A stretch of 64,000 nt of DNA from assembly GCF_014196425.1 (NCBI RefSeq), contig NZ_JACIDR010000002.1:558001-622000 (forward strand). The letters run 5' to 3'. The position numbers and the translations under genes were made by a program. The stretch is from Hansschlegelia beijingensis. Its GTDB lineage: Bacteria > Pseudomonadota > Alphaproteobacteria > Rhizobiales > Methylopilaceae. Numbering within the stretch: position 1 is the first letter of the stretch; each line of letters opens with the position of its first letter. The notes beneath the pieces were generated by a model. The model was given only the letters and a program-made list of their open reading frames with translations. It searched no databases and had not been told where the DNA came from. Of the stretch, positions 27,316-37,091 are shown piece after piece.

Positions 27316-28914
27316 TCAAACCCGCTTCCGAAACGTGAATACGAGAACGCCGAAAATCACGGGAAAGCACAGGTAAAGAAGACCGCAGGTTGTGACGAAG
27401 ATCGTCGGCGCGATCGGAAGAGGCAAAGGCGCGTCCAAAACGTCACGCGCGCCGAGCGGCAGCGTCGCGATGGTACGGCCATAGGCGTCTACCACCGACG
27501 ACACGCCGCCATTGGCGGAGCGCACCATCGGAAGTCCCTGCTCGACTGCCCGCACCCGCGCCTGAGCGGCATGCTGGTAGGGTCCAGGGGTGCGTCCGAA
27601 CCACGCGTCATTGGTGATGTTGAGCAGGAAGTCGGGCCGTTCTTCGTCCGAGGCGATCTCCTCGGGGAAGATCGCCTCGTAGCAGATCAGCGGTCGGAAA
27701 CGAGGGCCCTGAGGGAGCGAAATGATCGATCGCCGGTCGCCGGTCGCGAAGCCGCCCCGCTGTCGGGTCAGCTGCTCGAGGCCGATCGATTCGAGCAGCG
27801 CCTGGAAGGGCAGGAACTCCCCGAACGGCACGAGGTGGATCTTGTCGTAGGTGGCGAGGATCGAGCCGTCGTCCGCCACCATGTGGAGCGAATTCCAGAA
27901 ATCGGCCCCGGAACCGTCCGGCCGCCGCTCTCCGCGCACCGAGCCGGTCACCAGCACGGAGCCCGGCGCCAGGCTGCGGCCGATCCGCGCGAGCGCGTCC
28001 GGCGTCCGCGACAGCAGGAACGGGAAGGCGGATTCGGGCCACACCAGCAGTCCGACATCCGCGAAGCCGCTACGCCCAGGGCCGCGCGCTTCGTCCGACA
28101 GCGCGATATAGGTGTCCATGATCGTGTCGCGCTCGGAGTCCTGCGACTTCATGTCCTGCGGGATCTCGGGCTGCAGAACCCGGACCTTGAGCCGCGGGTC
28201 GACGCCCGCCTCCGCGCCCGCGAGCCGGAGGGCTCCGAACCCGGCGAGCGCAAGCAGGGCGAGGCCGGCGACTGCGACCAGCCGCGGGCCCCCGCGGCCG
28301 GCGTCGACGAGCGCCGCCGGCGCGGCGAAGATCGCGAGCGCCACGAAGGTCAGGCCTTCGACGCCGACCACCGAGGCGAACTGGCCGAGCCAGAGCTGGT
28401 CGGCCAGCGCGTAGCCGAAGGAGTTCCAGGGAAAGCCGGTGAAGAGATGGCCTCGCGCCAGCTCCGTGAGGCCAAGCGCCGTCGCGAACACCAGAATCCG
28501 CGGCCAGCCCGGCGTCCAGAACAGGCGCGCGAGCGCGAACCCGGCCGCCGTGAAGCCGCCCAGCAGGGCCGGGAGCCCGGCCACCGCGAACGGCATCAGC
28601 CAGCCGAAGACGTCCGCGTCGACCAGGAAGGCCGAGCCGATCCACCACAGGCCGGCGAGGAAGTATCCGAAGCCGAAGCACCAGCCGATCCAGCCGGCGA
28701 CCAGCGCGGACCGCAGCCGCGACGTCGCGGCGGCGCCGTCGATCAGCCACACCGCGAAGGGCAGCGTCAGGGCGAGCACGGGCCAGCCGTGGAACGGCGG
28801 CATCGCGAGAGCTGAGGCCGCGCCGGCGGCGGCCGCGACGGCCGCGCGCCGCCAACCATGCGTGAGCGTGATCCAGCTGGCGAGAGCGAGAAGCCCGGGG
28901 GAACGGCGCGTCAT
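27316..28914 (-). CDS. lnt: Apolipoprotein N-acyltransferase
   Basis: Lnt transfers an acyl chain from phospholipid to the N-terminal cysteine of lipoproteins in the inner membrane. The 532-residue protein has an N-terminal bundle of several membrane helices, then a nitrilase-like periplasmic domain with the catalytic Glu in VWPESAFPFLL, Lys in TYDKIHLVPFGEFLPF and Cys in ICYEAIFPEE, and a final C-terminal membrane helix. The triad is complete. It follows the CorC-like gene with a 24-base gap in the same direction. Confidence 0.94.
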   Translation of the reverse strand: MTRRSPGLLALASWITLTHGWRRAAVAAAAGAASALAMPPFHGWPVLALTLPFAVWLIDGAAATSRLRSALVAGWIGWCFGFGYFLAGLWWIGSAFLVDADVFGWLMPFAVAGLPALLGGFTAAGFALARLFWTPGWPRILVFATALGLTELARGHLFTGFPWNSFGYALADQLWLGQFASVVGVEGLTFVALAIFAAPAALVDAGRGGPRLVAVAGLALLALAGFGALRLAGAEAGVDPRLKVRVLQPEIPQDMKSQDSERDTIMDTYIALSDEARGPGRSGFADVGLLVWPESAFPFLLSRTPDALARIGRSLAPGSVLVTGSVRGERRPDGSGADFWNSLHMVADDGSILATYDKIHLVPFGEFLPFQALLESIGLEQLTRQRGGFATGDRRSIISLPQGPRFRPLICYEAIFPEEIASDEERPDFLLNITNDAWFGRTPGPYQHAAQARVRAVEQGLPMVRSANGGVSSVVDAYGRTIATLPLGARDVLDAPLPLPIAPTIFVTTCGLLYLCFPVIFGVLVFTFRKRV

Positions 28915-28938
28915 ACGGCGGGCTTCGCGGCTGAGGGC

Positions 28939-29925
28939 TCAGGCCGCGTCAGCGGCGTCTCCGGGCGTAGCCGATTCGCCAAGATCGTGCTCGGGCCTCG
29001 GGCCGTCGATGCCGACCTCGATCACGCGCCTGGGATCAGCGTCCCGCACCTCGAGCCGGTGCCCGCCGGGGCCTTCCACCACGTCGCCCGGCGCTGGGAC
29101 GCGGCCGGCGAGCGTGACGATAAGGCCGCCGATCGTGTCGACCTCGTCGCGGAAGGGAGCGACGTCGAAGCTCGGGCCGACGGCTTCGGCGACCTCATCG
29201 AGCGGCGCCCGCGCGTCGGCGATGAAGCCACCCTGACCGTCCGGCCGGACGCTCGCCACCACGGACTCGTCGTGCTCGTCCTCGATCTCGCCGACGATCG
29301 TCTCGACCAGATCCTCGATCGTCACCAGTCCGTCCACTCCGCCATACTCGTCGATCACCAGGGCGAGGTGGATGTGCAGCGACTGCATCCGCGCCAGCAG
29401 GTCCGAGACCGGCATCGAGGGCGGCGCGAAGATCACCGGACGGACGAGGTCGAGATCCGCGATGCGCGCGCTGAGATCGACGCCGCCGGGGTCCAGCACG
29501 GATTCGCCGCCATGCACCTTCTGGGCGAACAGCGCGAGCGCGTCCTTCACATGGACCATGCCCTTCGGCTCATCGAGCGAGCCCTGGTGAATCGGCAGCC
29601 GCGAGTGGCCGCCCTCCGCGAAGGTCAGCAGCAACTGGCCGAAGGTGACGTCTTCGGAGACGGCCACCACGTCGGCGCGGTGCACCATGACGTCGTGCAC
29701 CCTGGTCTCCCGCAGGGCCAGCACGTTGCGGAGCAGCGTGCGCTCCTGGGCGTTCACCGAGGAATCCTCGGCCGCCTCCTCGAGCGCCTCCGCTATGTCC
29801 TCGCGGGCCGTCGGGTGCGAGCCGAACCCGACGAAGGTCCGCAGCCGCTCCAGCCAGTTGTCGCGCGCCTCGCCGGTTGCGAGGACCGCTGCGCCAGGGC
29901 GGGCATGGCGTTCTGAAGGGGGCAT
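28939..29925 (-). CDS. CBS-domain CorC/HlyC-family protein
   Basis: The 328-residue protein has a short N-terminal stretch without membrane spans, a pair of CBS domains (VHDVMVHRADVVAVSEDVTF to VIDEYGGVDGLVTIEDLVETIVGEI, about residues 80-210) and a C-terminal CorC_HlyC (transporter-associated) domain, DTIGGLIVTLAGRVPAPGD. This is the soluble CorC type, linked in enterobacteria to Mg2+/Co2+ efflux through CorA, and conserved next to ybeY and lnt. It starts at ATG 29925 close to the ybeY stop; no strong ribosome-binding site is seen, so it probably relies on coupling. Confidence 0.88.
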   Translation of the reverse strand: MPPSERHARPGAAVLATGEARDNWLERLRTFVGFGSHPTAREDIAEALEEAAEDSSVNAQERTLLRNVLALRETRVHDVMVHRADVVAVSEDVTFGQLLLTFAEGGHSRLPIHQGSLDEPKGMVHVKDALALFAQKVHGGESVLDPGGVDLSARIADLDLVRPVIFAPPSMPVSDLLARMQSLHIHLALVIDEYGGVDGLVTIEDLVETIVGEIEDEHDESVVASVRPDGQGGFIADARAPLDEVAEAVGPSFDVAPFRDEVDTIGGLIVTLAGRVPAPGDVVEGPGGHRLEVRDADPRRVIEVGIDGPRPEHDLGESATPGDAADAA

Positions 29926-29938
29926 CGGGGAGGTCGGC

Positions 29939-30454
29939 TCAGCTGTTCGTGGGGGTTTCGACGATGGCCGCATAAGGGTCGGCGACTCCGATGCGGGCCA
30001 GGGCCCGGATCTCGATCGCCTCCATGGCGTCGGCTTCGTCATCCTCGAGATGATCGAAGCCAAAGAGATGCAGGACGCCGTGGATGGTGAGGTGCGCGAC
30101 GTGATCGCCCAGCGTCTTCTGCTCATCGCGGGCCTCGCGCGCGACGGTCTCGAAGGCGAGGATGACGTCGCCGAGCATCGGCGCTTCCGCCGTCTCGTCC
30201 GGCTCGACCGCCGGGAAGGTGAGGACGTTGGTCGGGCGATCCTTGGCCCGCCACTCGGCGTTGAGGGAGCGGACCCGCGCGTCGTCCGCGAGCGTCACGG
30301 CGAGCTCGGCGTCGGGACGCGCGAGCAATCCGGCTTCCGCGAAGGCCGCGCTCACGGCTTTCGCGATGATCGCCTCCGCCTCCGGCAGAACGCTCCAGAG
30401 GTCGCTGTCGCGCTCGACCTCGAGCGCGACGGGAGTAGGTCGATCCGGGCTCAT
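29939..30454 (-). CDS. ybeY: Endoribonuclease YbeY
   Basis: YbeY is a single-strand endoribonuclease for 16S rRNA 3'-end maturation and ribosome quality control. The 171-residue product carries the zinc motif HGVLHLFGFDH near residue 130, and the conserved block LNAEWRAKDRPTNVLTFP. The start ATG at 30454 gives MSPDRPTPVALEVERD. It lies 10 bases downstream of phoH in the conserved phoH-ybeY-corC-lnt operon. I see no odd feature. Confidence 0.94.
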   Translation of the reverse strand: MSPDRPTPVALEVERDSDLWSVLPEAEAIIAKAVSAAFAEAGLLARPDAELAVTLADDARVRSLNAEWRAKDRPTNVLTFPAVEPDETAEAPMLGDVILAFETVAREARDEQKTLGDHVAHLTIHGVLHLFGFDHLEDDEADAMEAIEIRALARIGVADPYAAIVETPTNS

Positions 30455-30464
30455 GGCTCGAGGG

Positions 30465-31523
30465 TCACGGGTTCTGGCTCGGATGCGCGCCCTCATAGGC
30501 GCGAACGATGCGGGCGACGAGCTCGTGGCGCACCACGTCGGCGGCCGTGAAGCGCGTGACGCCGACGCCTTCGACCTCCTCGAGGAGGCCGATCGCCTCG
30601 GCGAGGCCGGAGACCTGGCCGGACGGAAGATCGATCTGGGTCGGGTCGCCGGTGATGATCATGCGGCTGTTCTCGCCGAGCCGGGTGAGAAACATCTTCA
30701 TCTGCATCGAAGAAGTGTTCTGGGCCTCATCGAGCAGCACGACGGCGTTGGCGAGCGTCCGACCGCGCATGAAGGCGAGCGGCGCGATCTCGATCATGCC
30801 CGAAGCCATGCCGCGCTCGACCTTCTCGGGCGGCATCACGTCGTAGAGCGCATCGTAAAGCGGACGGAGATAGGGGTCGACCTTCTCCTTCATGTCGCCG
30901 GGAAGGAAGCCGAGCCGCTCGCCGGCCTCGACCGCCGGGCGGGAGAGGATGATGCGGTCGGCCTCGCCGCGCTCGATCAGCGCCGCCGCCCAGGCGACGG
31001 CGATGTATGTCTTGCCGGTCCCGGCGGGGCCGGTGGCGAACACCAGTTCGTGGCGGGCGAGCGCCCGCATATAGGCGTCCTGCGCCCCGGTGCGGGCGAC
31101 GATCGTCTTCTTGCGGGTCGAGACCTGGGTGAAGCCCGGACGGGGCCCGTCGCCGTCGGACGGAAACAGCTGGCCCTGCGCGGTCGTCATCCGGATCGCG
31201 CCGTCGACGTCGCCGAGCGCGACGCTCTCGCCGCGGCGGACGCGGTCATAGAGGCTTTCGAGGACCTTCCGGGCCTGCTGGCAGGCCTCGATCGGGCCGC
31301 GCAGCGCCACATGGTTTCCGCGCACCGTCGCCTCGACGCTCAGCCGGCGCTCGAGGAATGCGAGGTTCTGGTCATGCGAGCCGAACAGGCTCGACGCGTG
31401 ACGGTTGTCCTCGAACGCGAGGACCACTTCTCCCGGGGCCGCGGCGCCGCGGACGCCTGGGGCTTGCCGGGAGGCGGGTCCACGCAGCGGGTCGAAGCCG
31501 CGCACGATGGTCTCAGCGCTCAA
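30465..31523 (-). CDS. phoH: PhoH-family ATPase
   Basis: The 352-residue protein has a short N-terminal KH-like region, a PhoH ATPase domain with Walker [19 protein letters not shown], Walker [22 protein letters not shown], and the sensor-like [20 protein letters not shown]. It is probably an RNA-associated ATPase working with YbeY, as for PhoH/YbeZ. It begins with a TTG whose TG is shared with the TGA stop of miaB (31520-31523), showing translational coupling. It belongs to the miaB-phoH-ybeY-corC-lnt operon. Confidence 0.93.
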   Translation of the reverse strand: MSAETIVRGFDPLRGPASRQAPGVRGAAAPGEVVLAFEDNRHASSLFGSHDQNLAFLERRLSVEATVRGNHVALRGPIEACQQARKVLESLYDRVRRGESVALGDVDGAIRMTTAQGQLFPSDGDGPRPGFTQVSTRKKTIVARTGAQDAYMRALARHELVFATGPAGTGKTYIAVAWAAALIERGEADRIILSRPAVEAGERLGFLPGDMKEKVDPYLRPLYDALYDVMPPEKVERGMASGMIEIAPLAFMRGRTLANAVVLLDEAQNTSSMQMKMFLTRLGENSRMIITGDPTQIDLPSGQVSGLAEAIGLLEEVEGVGVTRFTAADVVRHELVARIVRAYEGAHPSQNP

Positions 31524-32905
31524 ATAGCGGTCTCCGCGAGCCGGGCTGAAGATCCGCGCGCGTCGCCCGCAGGCGCGGCGAACAGGCTGTTGGGGCCCAC
31601 ATCGGTGACCACCGCCTCGATGACGTCGCCTGCCTCGGCGCCCGGCCCGACCAGTTGCACAGGCTGAAGATAGGGCGAACGACCCGCGATCTGCCCGGGG
31701 TGACGGCCGGGCCGGTCAAGCAGCACGTCGATGCGCCGACCGACGAGAGAACGCGCGAAGGCGGCCTGTTGTTCAGTGATCAACGCCTGCAGGCGGAGCA
31801 GCCGCTCGGTCTTGAGGCCCTCGTCGACTTGCCCCGCACGGTCCGCCGCCGGGGTGCCGGGGCGCGGACTGTACTTGAACGTGAAGGCGCTCGCGTAGGC
31901 GGCCTCCCGAGCGATGGCGAGCGTCGCCTCGAAATCCGCGTCGGTCTCCCCCGGAAACCCAACGATGAAATCGCCCGACAGGGCGAGGTCCGGACGGGCG
32001 GCGCGAATGCGCTCCACCAGCCGCAGATAGTCCGCCGCGGTGTGCTTGCGGTTCATCGCCGCCAGGATGCGGTCGGAGCCCGACTGCACCGGCAGGTGCA
32101 GATAGGGCATCAGCTTGCCGAGATCGCGGTGGGCGGCGATCAGGTCGTCAGCCATGTCGCGCGGGTGGCTCGTCGTATAGCGAAGCCTGGCGAGCCCCGG
32201 GATCTCCGCGAGCTCGTAGAGCAGGCGCGCGAGCGACCAGTCGCGGCCGTCCGGCCCCTCGCCGTGATAGGCGTCGACGTTCTGCCCCAGCAGCGTGACC
32301 TCCCGGACGCCCGCCGCCACCAGGCGCTCCGTCTCGGCGACGATCTGCGACACCGGCCGCGACGCCTCGGCGCCTCGCGTATAGGGCACGACGCAGAACG
32401 TGCAGAACTTGTCGCAGCCTTCCTGCACCGTGACGAAGGCGGTCACGCCACGGCCGCGGATCGCCTTGGGGGTCGGGGCCGCCAGCCGCTCGAACTTGTC
32501 CTCGACCGCGAATTCGGTGTCGACCGGGCGGCCGCCGGCCTTCGCTTCGCGCAGCAATTCCGGCAGGCGCTGATAGCTCTGCGGCCCGACCACCAGATCC
32601 ACCACCGGGGCCCGGCGCAGGATCTCGGCGCCTTCCGCCTGCGCGACGCAGCCGGCCACGGCGACCACAGGGGAGCGCCCGGTCTCGGCCTTCATCTTCC
32701 GGATGCGCCCGAGTTCGGAATAGACCTTCTCGGACGCCTTCTCGCGGATGTGGCAGGTGTTGAGCACGATGACGTCGGCATCGTCGACGCCGTCGGCCGC
32801 GACGTAGCCGTCGGGCGCAAGCGCGTCCGCCATGCGATCCGCGTCGTAGACGTTCATCTGACAGCCGTAGGACTTGACGAACAGTTTTGGGCGGCTGGCT
32901 GTCAT
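31520..32905 (-). CDS. miaB: tRNA-2-methylthio-N6-dimethylallyladenosine synthase MiaB
   Basis: MiaB adds a methylthio group to i6A37 of tRNA using radical-SAM chemistry. The 461-residue product has the auxiliary-cluster cysteines in [22 protein letters not shown] and [10 protein letters not shown], the radical-SAM cluster [14 protein letters not shown], and a C-terminal TRAM domain. The start ATG at 32905 gives [16 protein letters not shown]; a GTG at 32953 could add 16 residues. It is divergent from the FUSC gene, whose long upstream open frame overlaps it but has no coding look. First gene of its operon. Confidence 0.94.
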   Translation of the reverse strand: MTASRPKLFVKSYGCQMNVYDADRMADALAPDGYVAADGVDDADVIVLNTCHIREKASEKVYSELGRIRKMKAETGRSPVVAVAGCVAQAEGAEILRRAPVVDLVVGPQSYQRLPELLREAKAGGRPVDTEFAVEDKFERLAAPTPKAIRGRGVTAFVTVQEGCDKFCTFCVVPYTRGAEASRPVSQIVAETERLVAAGVREVTLLGQNVDAYHGEGPDGRDWSLARLLYELAEIPGLARLRYTTSHPRDMADDLIAAHRDLGKLMPYLHLPVQSGSDRILAAMNRKHTAADYLRLVERIRAARPDLALSGDFIVGFPGETDADFEATLAIAREAAYASAFTFKYSPRPGTPAADRAGQVDEGLKTERLLRLQALITEQQAAFARSLVGRRIDVLLDRPGRHPGQIAGRSPYLQPVQLVGPGAEAGDVIEAVVTDVGPNSLFAAPAGDARGSSARLAETAI

Positions 32906-33095
32906 TACGGCCGGATCTGGCGACTCCCGCGGTCGGCTCTCGCCGACCTTCACGGGCCAAGCCTTACCGCGAAACCGGCCCCAAGAGAATACGCCGCGAG
33001 CGCATCTTCCCGATGCGCCGGCGGACTGGGCCGGCGGGGCTGGTCAAACAGGCGCCGGCGGCACAGGTAACCGGCTCCCTGAAAGCGCGGCCGCC

Positions 33096-34142
33096 ATGCA
33101 AGTTCGCTTTCCCGCCCGGTACGCCGTGGACATGCGCTTCGCGATCAGGGTCGCGACGGCCGCGGGCGCCGCGTTCGTGATCGCCACGCTGCTGCAACTG
33201 CCCCAGGGCTACTGGAGCGTGATCACCGCGCTGATCGTCGTGCAGGCGAACCTTGGCGGCACGGTCGCGGCCGCTCAGGAGCGGGCGGTCGGCACCGTGG
33301 TCGGGTCCGTCGTGGGCGGGGTGGCGGCGTTCCTGCATCCGCATACGCTGCTTGGAACCTCCGTCACGCTCACCGTCACGGTGGCGGCGCTCGCCTTCGC
33401 GGCGGCCGGACGGCCGATGCTGAGGATCGCGCCAATCACGGCCGCGATCCTGCTTGTCGCGACCGCGAGCAACGGGAACACGCTCGATACGGCCTTCGAC
33501 CGCATCTTCGAGGTGCTGGTCGGCTGCGTGATCGGCGTGATCACCACCCTGGTGGTGTTTCCGACGACGATCGACCGGGATCTCGCCCGGGAGGCCCGCG
33601 CCATCGCCGGCGATATCGCGAAAGTGCTGCGCGGCGCGCCCGGTCGCCAGCCCGCCCCCGAGGCGATGCGGGCGCTGCTCGGGGCCCAGGAAGCCATCCG
33701 GCGCAAGCTCGCCGCGTTCGAGAAGGCGGTCGCGGACGCCAAGCGGGCGCCCGGCGGACGCGACGCCGCGGAGGCCGGAGCGGCGCTCGCGAGAGCCTTG
33801 TGGCGCGTGCGCAATGACGCGGTCGCAGTGGGCCGGACGCTCGCGACCTCGGACGCTCCGCGCGAACTGCTGGGGCAGGTCCCGGACGACATGATCCTGG
33901 CGGTCGCCGATATGCTCGACGACATCGCCGCGGGACGTTCGGCCGGACAGGGGCGCTCGAAGGTGGAGGCGCGGCTCGCCGGCCTCGACGCCGCCGTCTC
34001 CCGTCTTCGCCACGGCGACGAGTCGGTCGATATAGGGGCCGCCGTGCCGGCCATGGGCGTCGTCTTCGCGCTGCGTAACCTCGCCGGCAATGTGGGAGAC
34101 CTGGCGGACCGACTGGGCGAGGCGCAGGACGCCGGCGACTAG
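33096..34142 (+). CDS. FUSC-family inner-membrane transporter (aromatic acid exporter type)
   Basis: The 348-residue protein has an N-terminal six-helix membrane domain (RFAIRVATAAGAAFVIATLL, GYWSVITALIVVQANLG, ERAVGTVVGSVVGGVAAFL, and so on, residues 12-155) and a long cytoplasmic helical part. This is half of a FUSC/YccS-ArAE-type exporter, so it probably dimerises; known relatives export aromatic acids. The ATG at 33096 starts MQVRFPARYAVDMRF. Its stop TAG (34140-34142) overlaps the TAG of the convergent DHFR-like gene in CTAG. Confidence 0.82.
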   Translation: MQVRFPARYAVDMRFAIRVATAAGAAFVIATLLQLPQGYWSVITALIVVQANLGGTVAAAQERAVGTVVGSVVGGVAAFLHPHTLLGTSVTLTVTVAALAFAAAGRPMLRIAPITAAILLVATASNGNTLDTAFDRIFEVLVGCVIGVITTLVVFPTTIDRDLAREARAIAGDIAKVLRGAPGRQPAPEAMRALLGAQEAIRRKLAAFEKAVADAKRAPGGRDAAEAGAALARALWRVRNDAVAVGRTLATSDAPRELLGQVPDDMILAVADMLDDIAAGRSAGQGRSKVEARLAGLDAAVSRLRHGDESVDIGAAVPAMGVVFALRNLAGNVGDLADRLGEAQDAGD

Positions 34143-34549
34143 TCGACGCTGGTGCCGCCCGCGACGAGCCACTCGGGCTTGAACCAGCGATCCGCCTCGC
34201 CGTCATAGGGCAGCCGGTTGATGTCCCAGTGCCGGATGAACGGCGCGTAGACGTCCCAGGCCTTGGGGCCGCCGCCCATATAGACGACGCGGCCGCGGAA
34301 CTGCCTCAGGACCTCGCGGGGGTCCATGTGCGAGCGGATCACGAAGGTCGTCATCTGCTTCTTCGCCCAGTCCGGAACCGCCCCGATCGTCGTCGGGCCG
34401 GCGATCAGCACATGGCCCCGGGTGATGTCGAAGAAGCGGGCGACATCGGCGGTGAACTCCGGCCGCTGGTCGCCTTCCCAGGGAAGGTGGCCGTTGAGGC
34501 CGAGCTGGCCGCGGAGGCCGATGGCGCAGATGGCGCGGACGTCAGGCAT
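34139..34549 (-). CDS. Short dihydrofolate-reductase-like protein
   Basis: The 136-residue protein begins RAICAIGLRGQLGLNGHLPWEG, where IGxxGxLGxxGxLPW matches the NADPH/substrate loop of DHFR, followed by HVLIAGPTTIGAVPDW and RVVYMGGGPKAWDVYAPFI, which match the later GRxT and GGxxIY segments. It is shorter than usual DHFR (about 160) and the final beta strands are replaced by YDGEADRWFKPEWLV. Position 5-8 of the loop has no canonical Asp between the first strands, so activity is uncertain. It may be a divergent DHFR or a binding protein. Convergent with FUSC, sharing CTAG. Confidence 0.6.
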   Translation of the reverse strand: MPDVRAICAIGLRGQLGLNGHLPWEGDQRPEFTADVARFFDITRGHVLIAGPTTIGAVPDWAKKQMTTFVIRSHMDPREVLRQFRGRVVYMGGGPKAWDVYAPFIRHWDINRLPYDGEADRWFKPEWLVAGGTSVD

Positions 34550-34611
34550 GGGGCTTCCTCCGTAAGCCGGAAACGAGCGCGCGGCGGCGCGCGCTTCAGG
34601 CGTGTATCAGG

Positions 34612-36204
34612 TCAGCCGGCGAAGCTCTCGCTGCGATGGCCGTTCCCGACCATCGCGCGAGCCTGCTCGGCCGAGACCGGCGAGCCGATCAGCTCGCCCT
34701 GGGCCTGCTGGCAGCCCTGGCGCGCAAGCTCCTCGGTCTGCGCCTTCGTGGCCACCCCGTCCGCGATCACGGAGAGGTCCAGGCCCTGGCCGATGCCGAT
34801 CAGCGTGCGCACCATCACGGCCGCCTGCCGGTCGTGCTCCATAGCGGCGACGAAGCTGCCGTCGATCTTGATGCCGTCGAGCTTGAGGCGCTGCAGGTTC
34901 CTGAGGTCCGAGTAGCCGGTGCCGAAATTGTCCGCGACGATCGAAATGCCCGCCGCCCGCAGCGGCGTGATCAGGATCTCGGCGGCTTCCGCGTCGCGGA
35001 TCAGCGCGCCCTCGTCGATCTCGATCTTCAGCCGTTGAGGCGGAAGCCCGGTCTCGCGCAGCACGGCGAGGATGCGGTCGGCGAAGCTCCTGTCCCGCAG
35101 CAGCGCGCCCGGAAGGTCGAGCGACAGCCTGACCCAATCCGGCCAGGCGGTCGCGGCTCCGCAACCGCGGCGGAGCAGCTGCTCGGTGAGGCGCGGCAGA
35201 ACCCCGGCTCCTTCCGCGATCGGCGACAGCCGATCCGCTGCGATCTCGCCGAACTTCGGATGGGACCACAGCGGCGACGCCTCGAAGGCCGCGATGCCGC
35301 CGCCGATGCGGGCGACGGGCTGAAAGCGCAGCTGGATCTCGTCAGCCTCCACGGCGCCCCGGATGGCGCGCTCCAGCTCGTCGCGCTGCTGCAGTTGCAC
35401 GTCCATCGCCGGCTCGAAGAAGCGGACGCTGGAGGCCGGCTCCGCCTTGGCGCGATAGAGCGCGACGTCGGCTTTCCGGACCAGTTCGTCGGCGGTCGTC
35501 GCGTCCTGCGGCGCGAGGGCCACGCCGATCCCGAGCCCGATCGCGTGGCTTCCGCTCGAGGTGACGACCGGCTCGTCGAGGCTGTCCAGGACCCGGCGGG
35601 CGATGTTGGCCGCGCCCTCAGCTCCCTCCACGTTCCGCGAGAGGATGACGAACTCGTCGCCGCCGAGCCGCGCCACCAGATCCTGCTCGCGGACCGCCCG
35701 CAGGAGCCGCGCGCCGATATGGACCAGCACCTGGTCGCCGACCGGATGACCATGGATGTCGTTGATCTTCTTGAACCCGTTAAGGTCGATCATCAGCAGC
35801 GCGTGCGCCTCGGGCTCCGGCGGCAGCGCCAGCAACGCGGCCCTCAGGGCTTCTTCGAAGCGGCGCCGGTTCGGCAGCCCTGTCAGCGGATCCTGCAGGG
35901 CGAGCCTCATCACCTCCTCCTCCGCGGCGATCCTCCGCTCGTTTTCCCGCTTGTGGTCGCGGGCGCGCCTCCAGAAGAACGTCAGGACGGCCAGCATGCT
36001 CAGGGTGGACAGAGCCATGAGCTCGTCGAGTTCCACCCTCTCCTGCGATTCCGTCTCGCGTCCCAGATGCTGGAAGACGTCGAACTCGAAGGCGAAGAGC
36101 GTCGCGGCCGCGAGCAGCGCGAGCAGCAGCCCGCCGTCCAGGATCTTGACCCTATGTCTCACGAGGAAGGCTTTTCCTTTGCTCAGGGCTAGCGGGGGGA
36201 ACAT
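34612..36204 (-). CDS. Membrane diguanylate cyclase with degenerate EAL domain
   Basis: The 530-residue protein has two membrane helices (about residues 24-40 and 63-78), a short linker, a GGDEF domain (residues 103-260, intact GGDEF at 181-185 and an inhibitory-site RxxD at 172-175), and a C-terminal EAL domain. The EAL domain has EAS instead of EAL, Asp363 for the conserved Asn, DN (425-426) for DD, and Asp482 for the Glu of AEGVE, while Glu395, Lys446 and Gln502 remain. So it should make c-di-GMP but probably cannot cleave it. Start ATG 36204 is chosen because the hydrophobic start follows. It is divergent from rimP. Confidence 0.82.
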   Translation of the reverse strand: MFPPLALSKGKAFLVRHRVKILDGGLLLALLAAATLFAFEFDVFQHLGRETESQERVELDELMALSTLSMLAVLTFFWRRARDHKRENERRIAAEEEVMRLALQDPLTGLPNRRRFEEALRAALLALPPEPEAHALLMIDLNGFKKINDIHGHPVGDQVLVHIGARLLRAVREQDLVARLGGDEFVILSRNVEGAEGAANIARRVLDSLDEPVVTSSGSHAIGLGIGVALAPQDATTADELVRKADVALYRAKAEPASSVRFFEPAMDVQLQQRDELERAIRGAVEADEIQLRFQPVARIGGGIAAFEASPLWSHPKFGEIAADRLSPIAEGAGVLPRLTEQLLRRGCGAATAWPDWVRLSLDLPGALLRDRSFADRILAVLRETGLPPQRLKIEIDEGALIRDAEAAEILITPLRAAGISIVADNFGTGYSDLRNLQRLKLDGIKIDGSFVAAMEHDRQAAVMVRTLIGIGQGLDLSVIADGVATKAQTEELARQGCQQAQGELIGSPVSAEQARAMVGNGHRSESFAG

Positions 36205-36304
36205 GGGGGGATCCCACGAAGCGGTGCAGGGATTTCGAAGAAGCGCCCGAGCTTCTGTTCCGGGCATTAACGCCGGGTTGCGCGGGCGGCCGGCGGCGCG
36301 GGCC

Positions 36305-36333
36305 TTGCGATCCCCGGGCGCGGAGCGTATATC
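36305..36333 (+). promoter_or_regulatory. Putative sigma-70-type promoter of the rimP-nusA-infB operon
   Basis: TTGCGA (36305-36310) and TATATC (36328-36333) are 17 bases apart and lie 87 bases before the rimP ATG. The pattern fits housekeeping promoters. Nothing more specific, such as an rRNA-like box, is seen in 36205-36419. Confidence 0.45.
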
Positions 36334-36419
36334 ACGGACATTCAAGACATCGTCGACTGGCTCGTAAGGGCCCTTCGAGGGTGGGTCCACCAGGGCCCGC
36401 TCCAAAACCATTTAGGCTC

Positions 36420-37085
36420 ATGGCAGACGGTTTCCCGCTCGACACCGAAAGTCCGCTCGACGAGCCGCGGCTCGTGACGGAGAGCGGCGTTGACGCTCGC
36501 GTCGCCGCCATCGTGGCTCCGACGCTGCTCGATCTCGGCTTCCGGCTCGTTCGGGTGAAGAGCTCGGGCCGGGACGGCTACACGCTGCAGATCATGGCGG
36601 AGCGCGCTGACGGCACGTTCACGGTGGACGACTGCGAAGTGGCCTCCAAGGCGATCTCGCCCGTGCTCGACATCGAGGATCCGATCGACCGCGCCTACAA
36701 TCTCGAGCTCTCCTCGCCGGGGATCGATCGCCCCCTGGTCAGGGTCTCGGACTTCGCGCGCTGGGCCGGACATCTCGCCAAGGTGGAGATGGAGGTCCCG
36801 GTCGAGGGGCGGAAGCGCTTCAAGGGGGTGATCGAGGGCGCGGAAGGCCTCAACGCCATCCTGCGCCGCGATGACGCCAAGAAGGACGAGCCCGTGCGCG
36901 TGGCGCTGCCGATCGCGGACATCAGCGAGGCGCGGCTCGTGCTTACGGACGATCTCATCCGCGAGGCGCTGCGCCGGGCGAAAGCCGCCGGCCGCGCGCC
37001 GGACGACGCTGCCGACATCCCGGAGACGGATGACGGACACAACGACGGGGACGGTCAGAAGTCCGCCTCGAAAGGACGGAGGTGA
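36420..37085 (+). CDS. rimP: Ribosome maturation factor RimP
   Basis: RimP assists 30S subunit assembly. The 221-residue product has the family core [40 protein letters not shown], and [16 protein letters not shown]. The N-terminal 25 residues and the acidic Asp/Gly C-terminal tail ([11 protein letters not shown]) are extensions beyond the shorter bacterial form, as often seen in alphaproteobacteria. The ATG at 36420 is preferred over an upstream GTG. It starts the operon and is followed by nusA after a 6-base gap. Confidence 0.93.
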   Translation: MADGFPLDTESPLDEPRLVTESGVDARVAAIVAPTLLDLGFRLVRVKSSGRDGYTLQIMAERADGTFTVDDCEVASKAISPVLDIEDPIDRAYNLELSSPGIDRPLVRVSDFARWAGHLAKVEMEVPVEGRKRFKGVIEGAEGLNAILRRDDAKKDEPVRVALPIADISEARLVLTDDLIREALRRAKAAGRAPDDAADIPETDDGHNDGDGQKSASKGRR

Positions 37086-37091
37086 CGTGAC

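Noticed and set aside
36205-36411. N-terminal 69-residue extension of the GGDEF protein
   Set aside because: It runs over the rimP promoter region and lacks homology-like character; the ATG at 36204 directly precedes the membrane helix.
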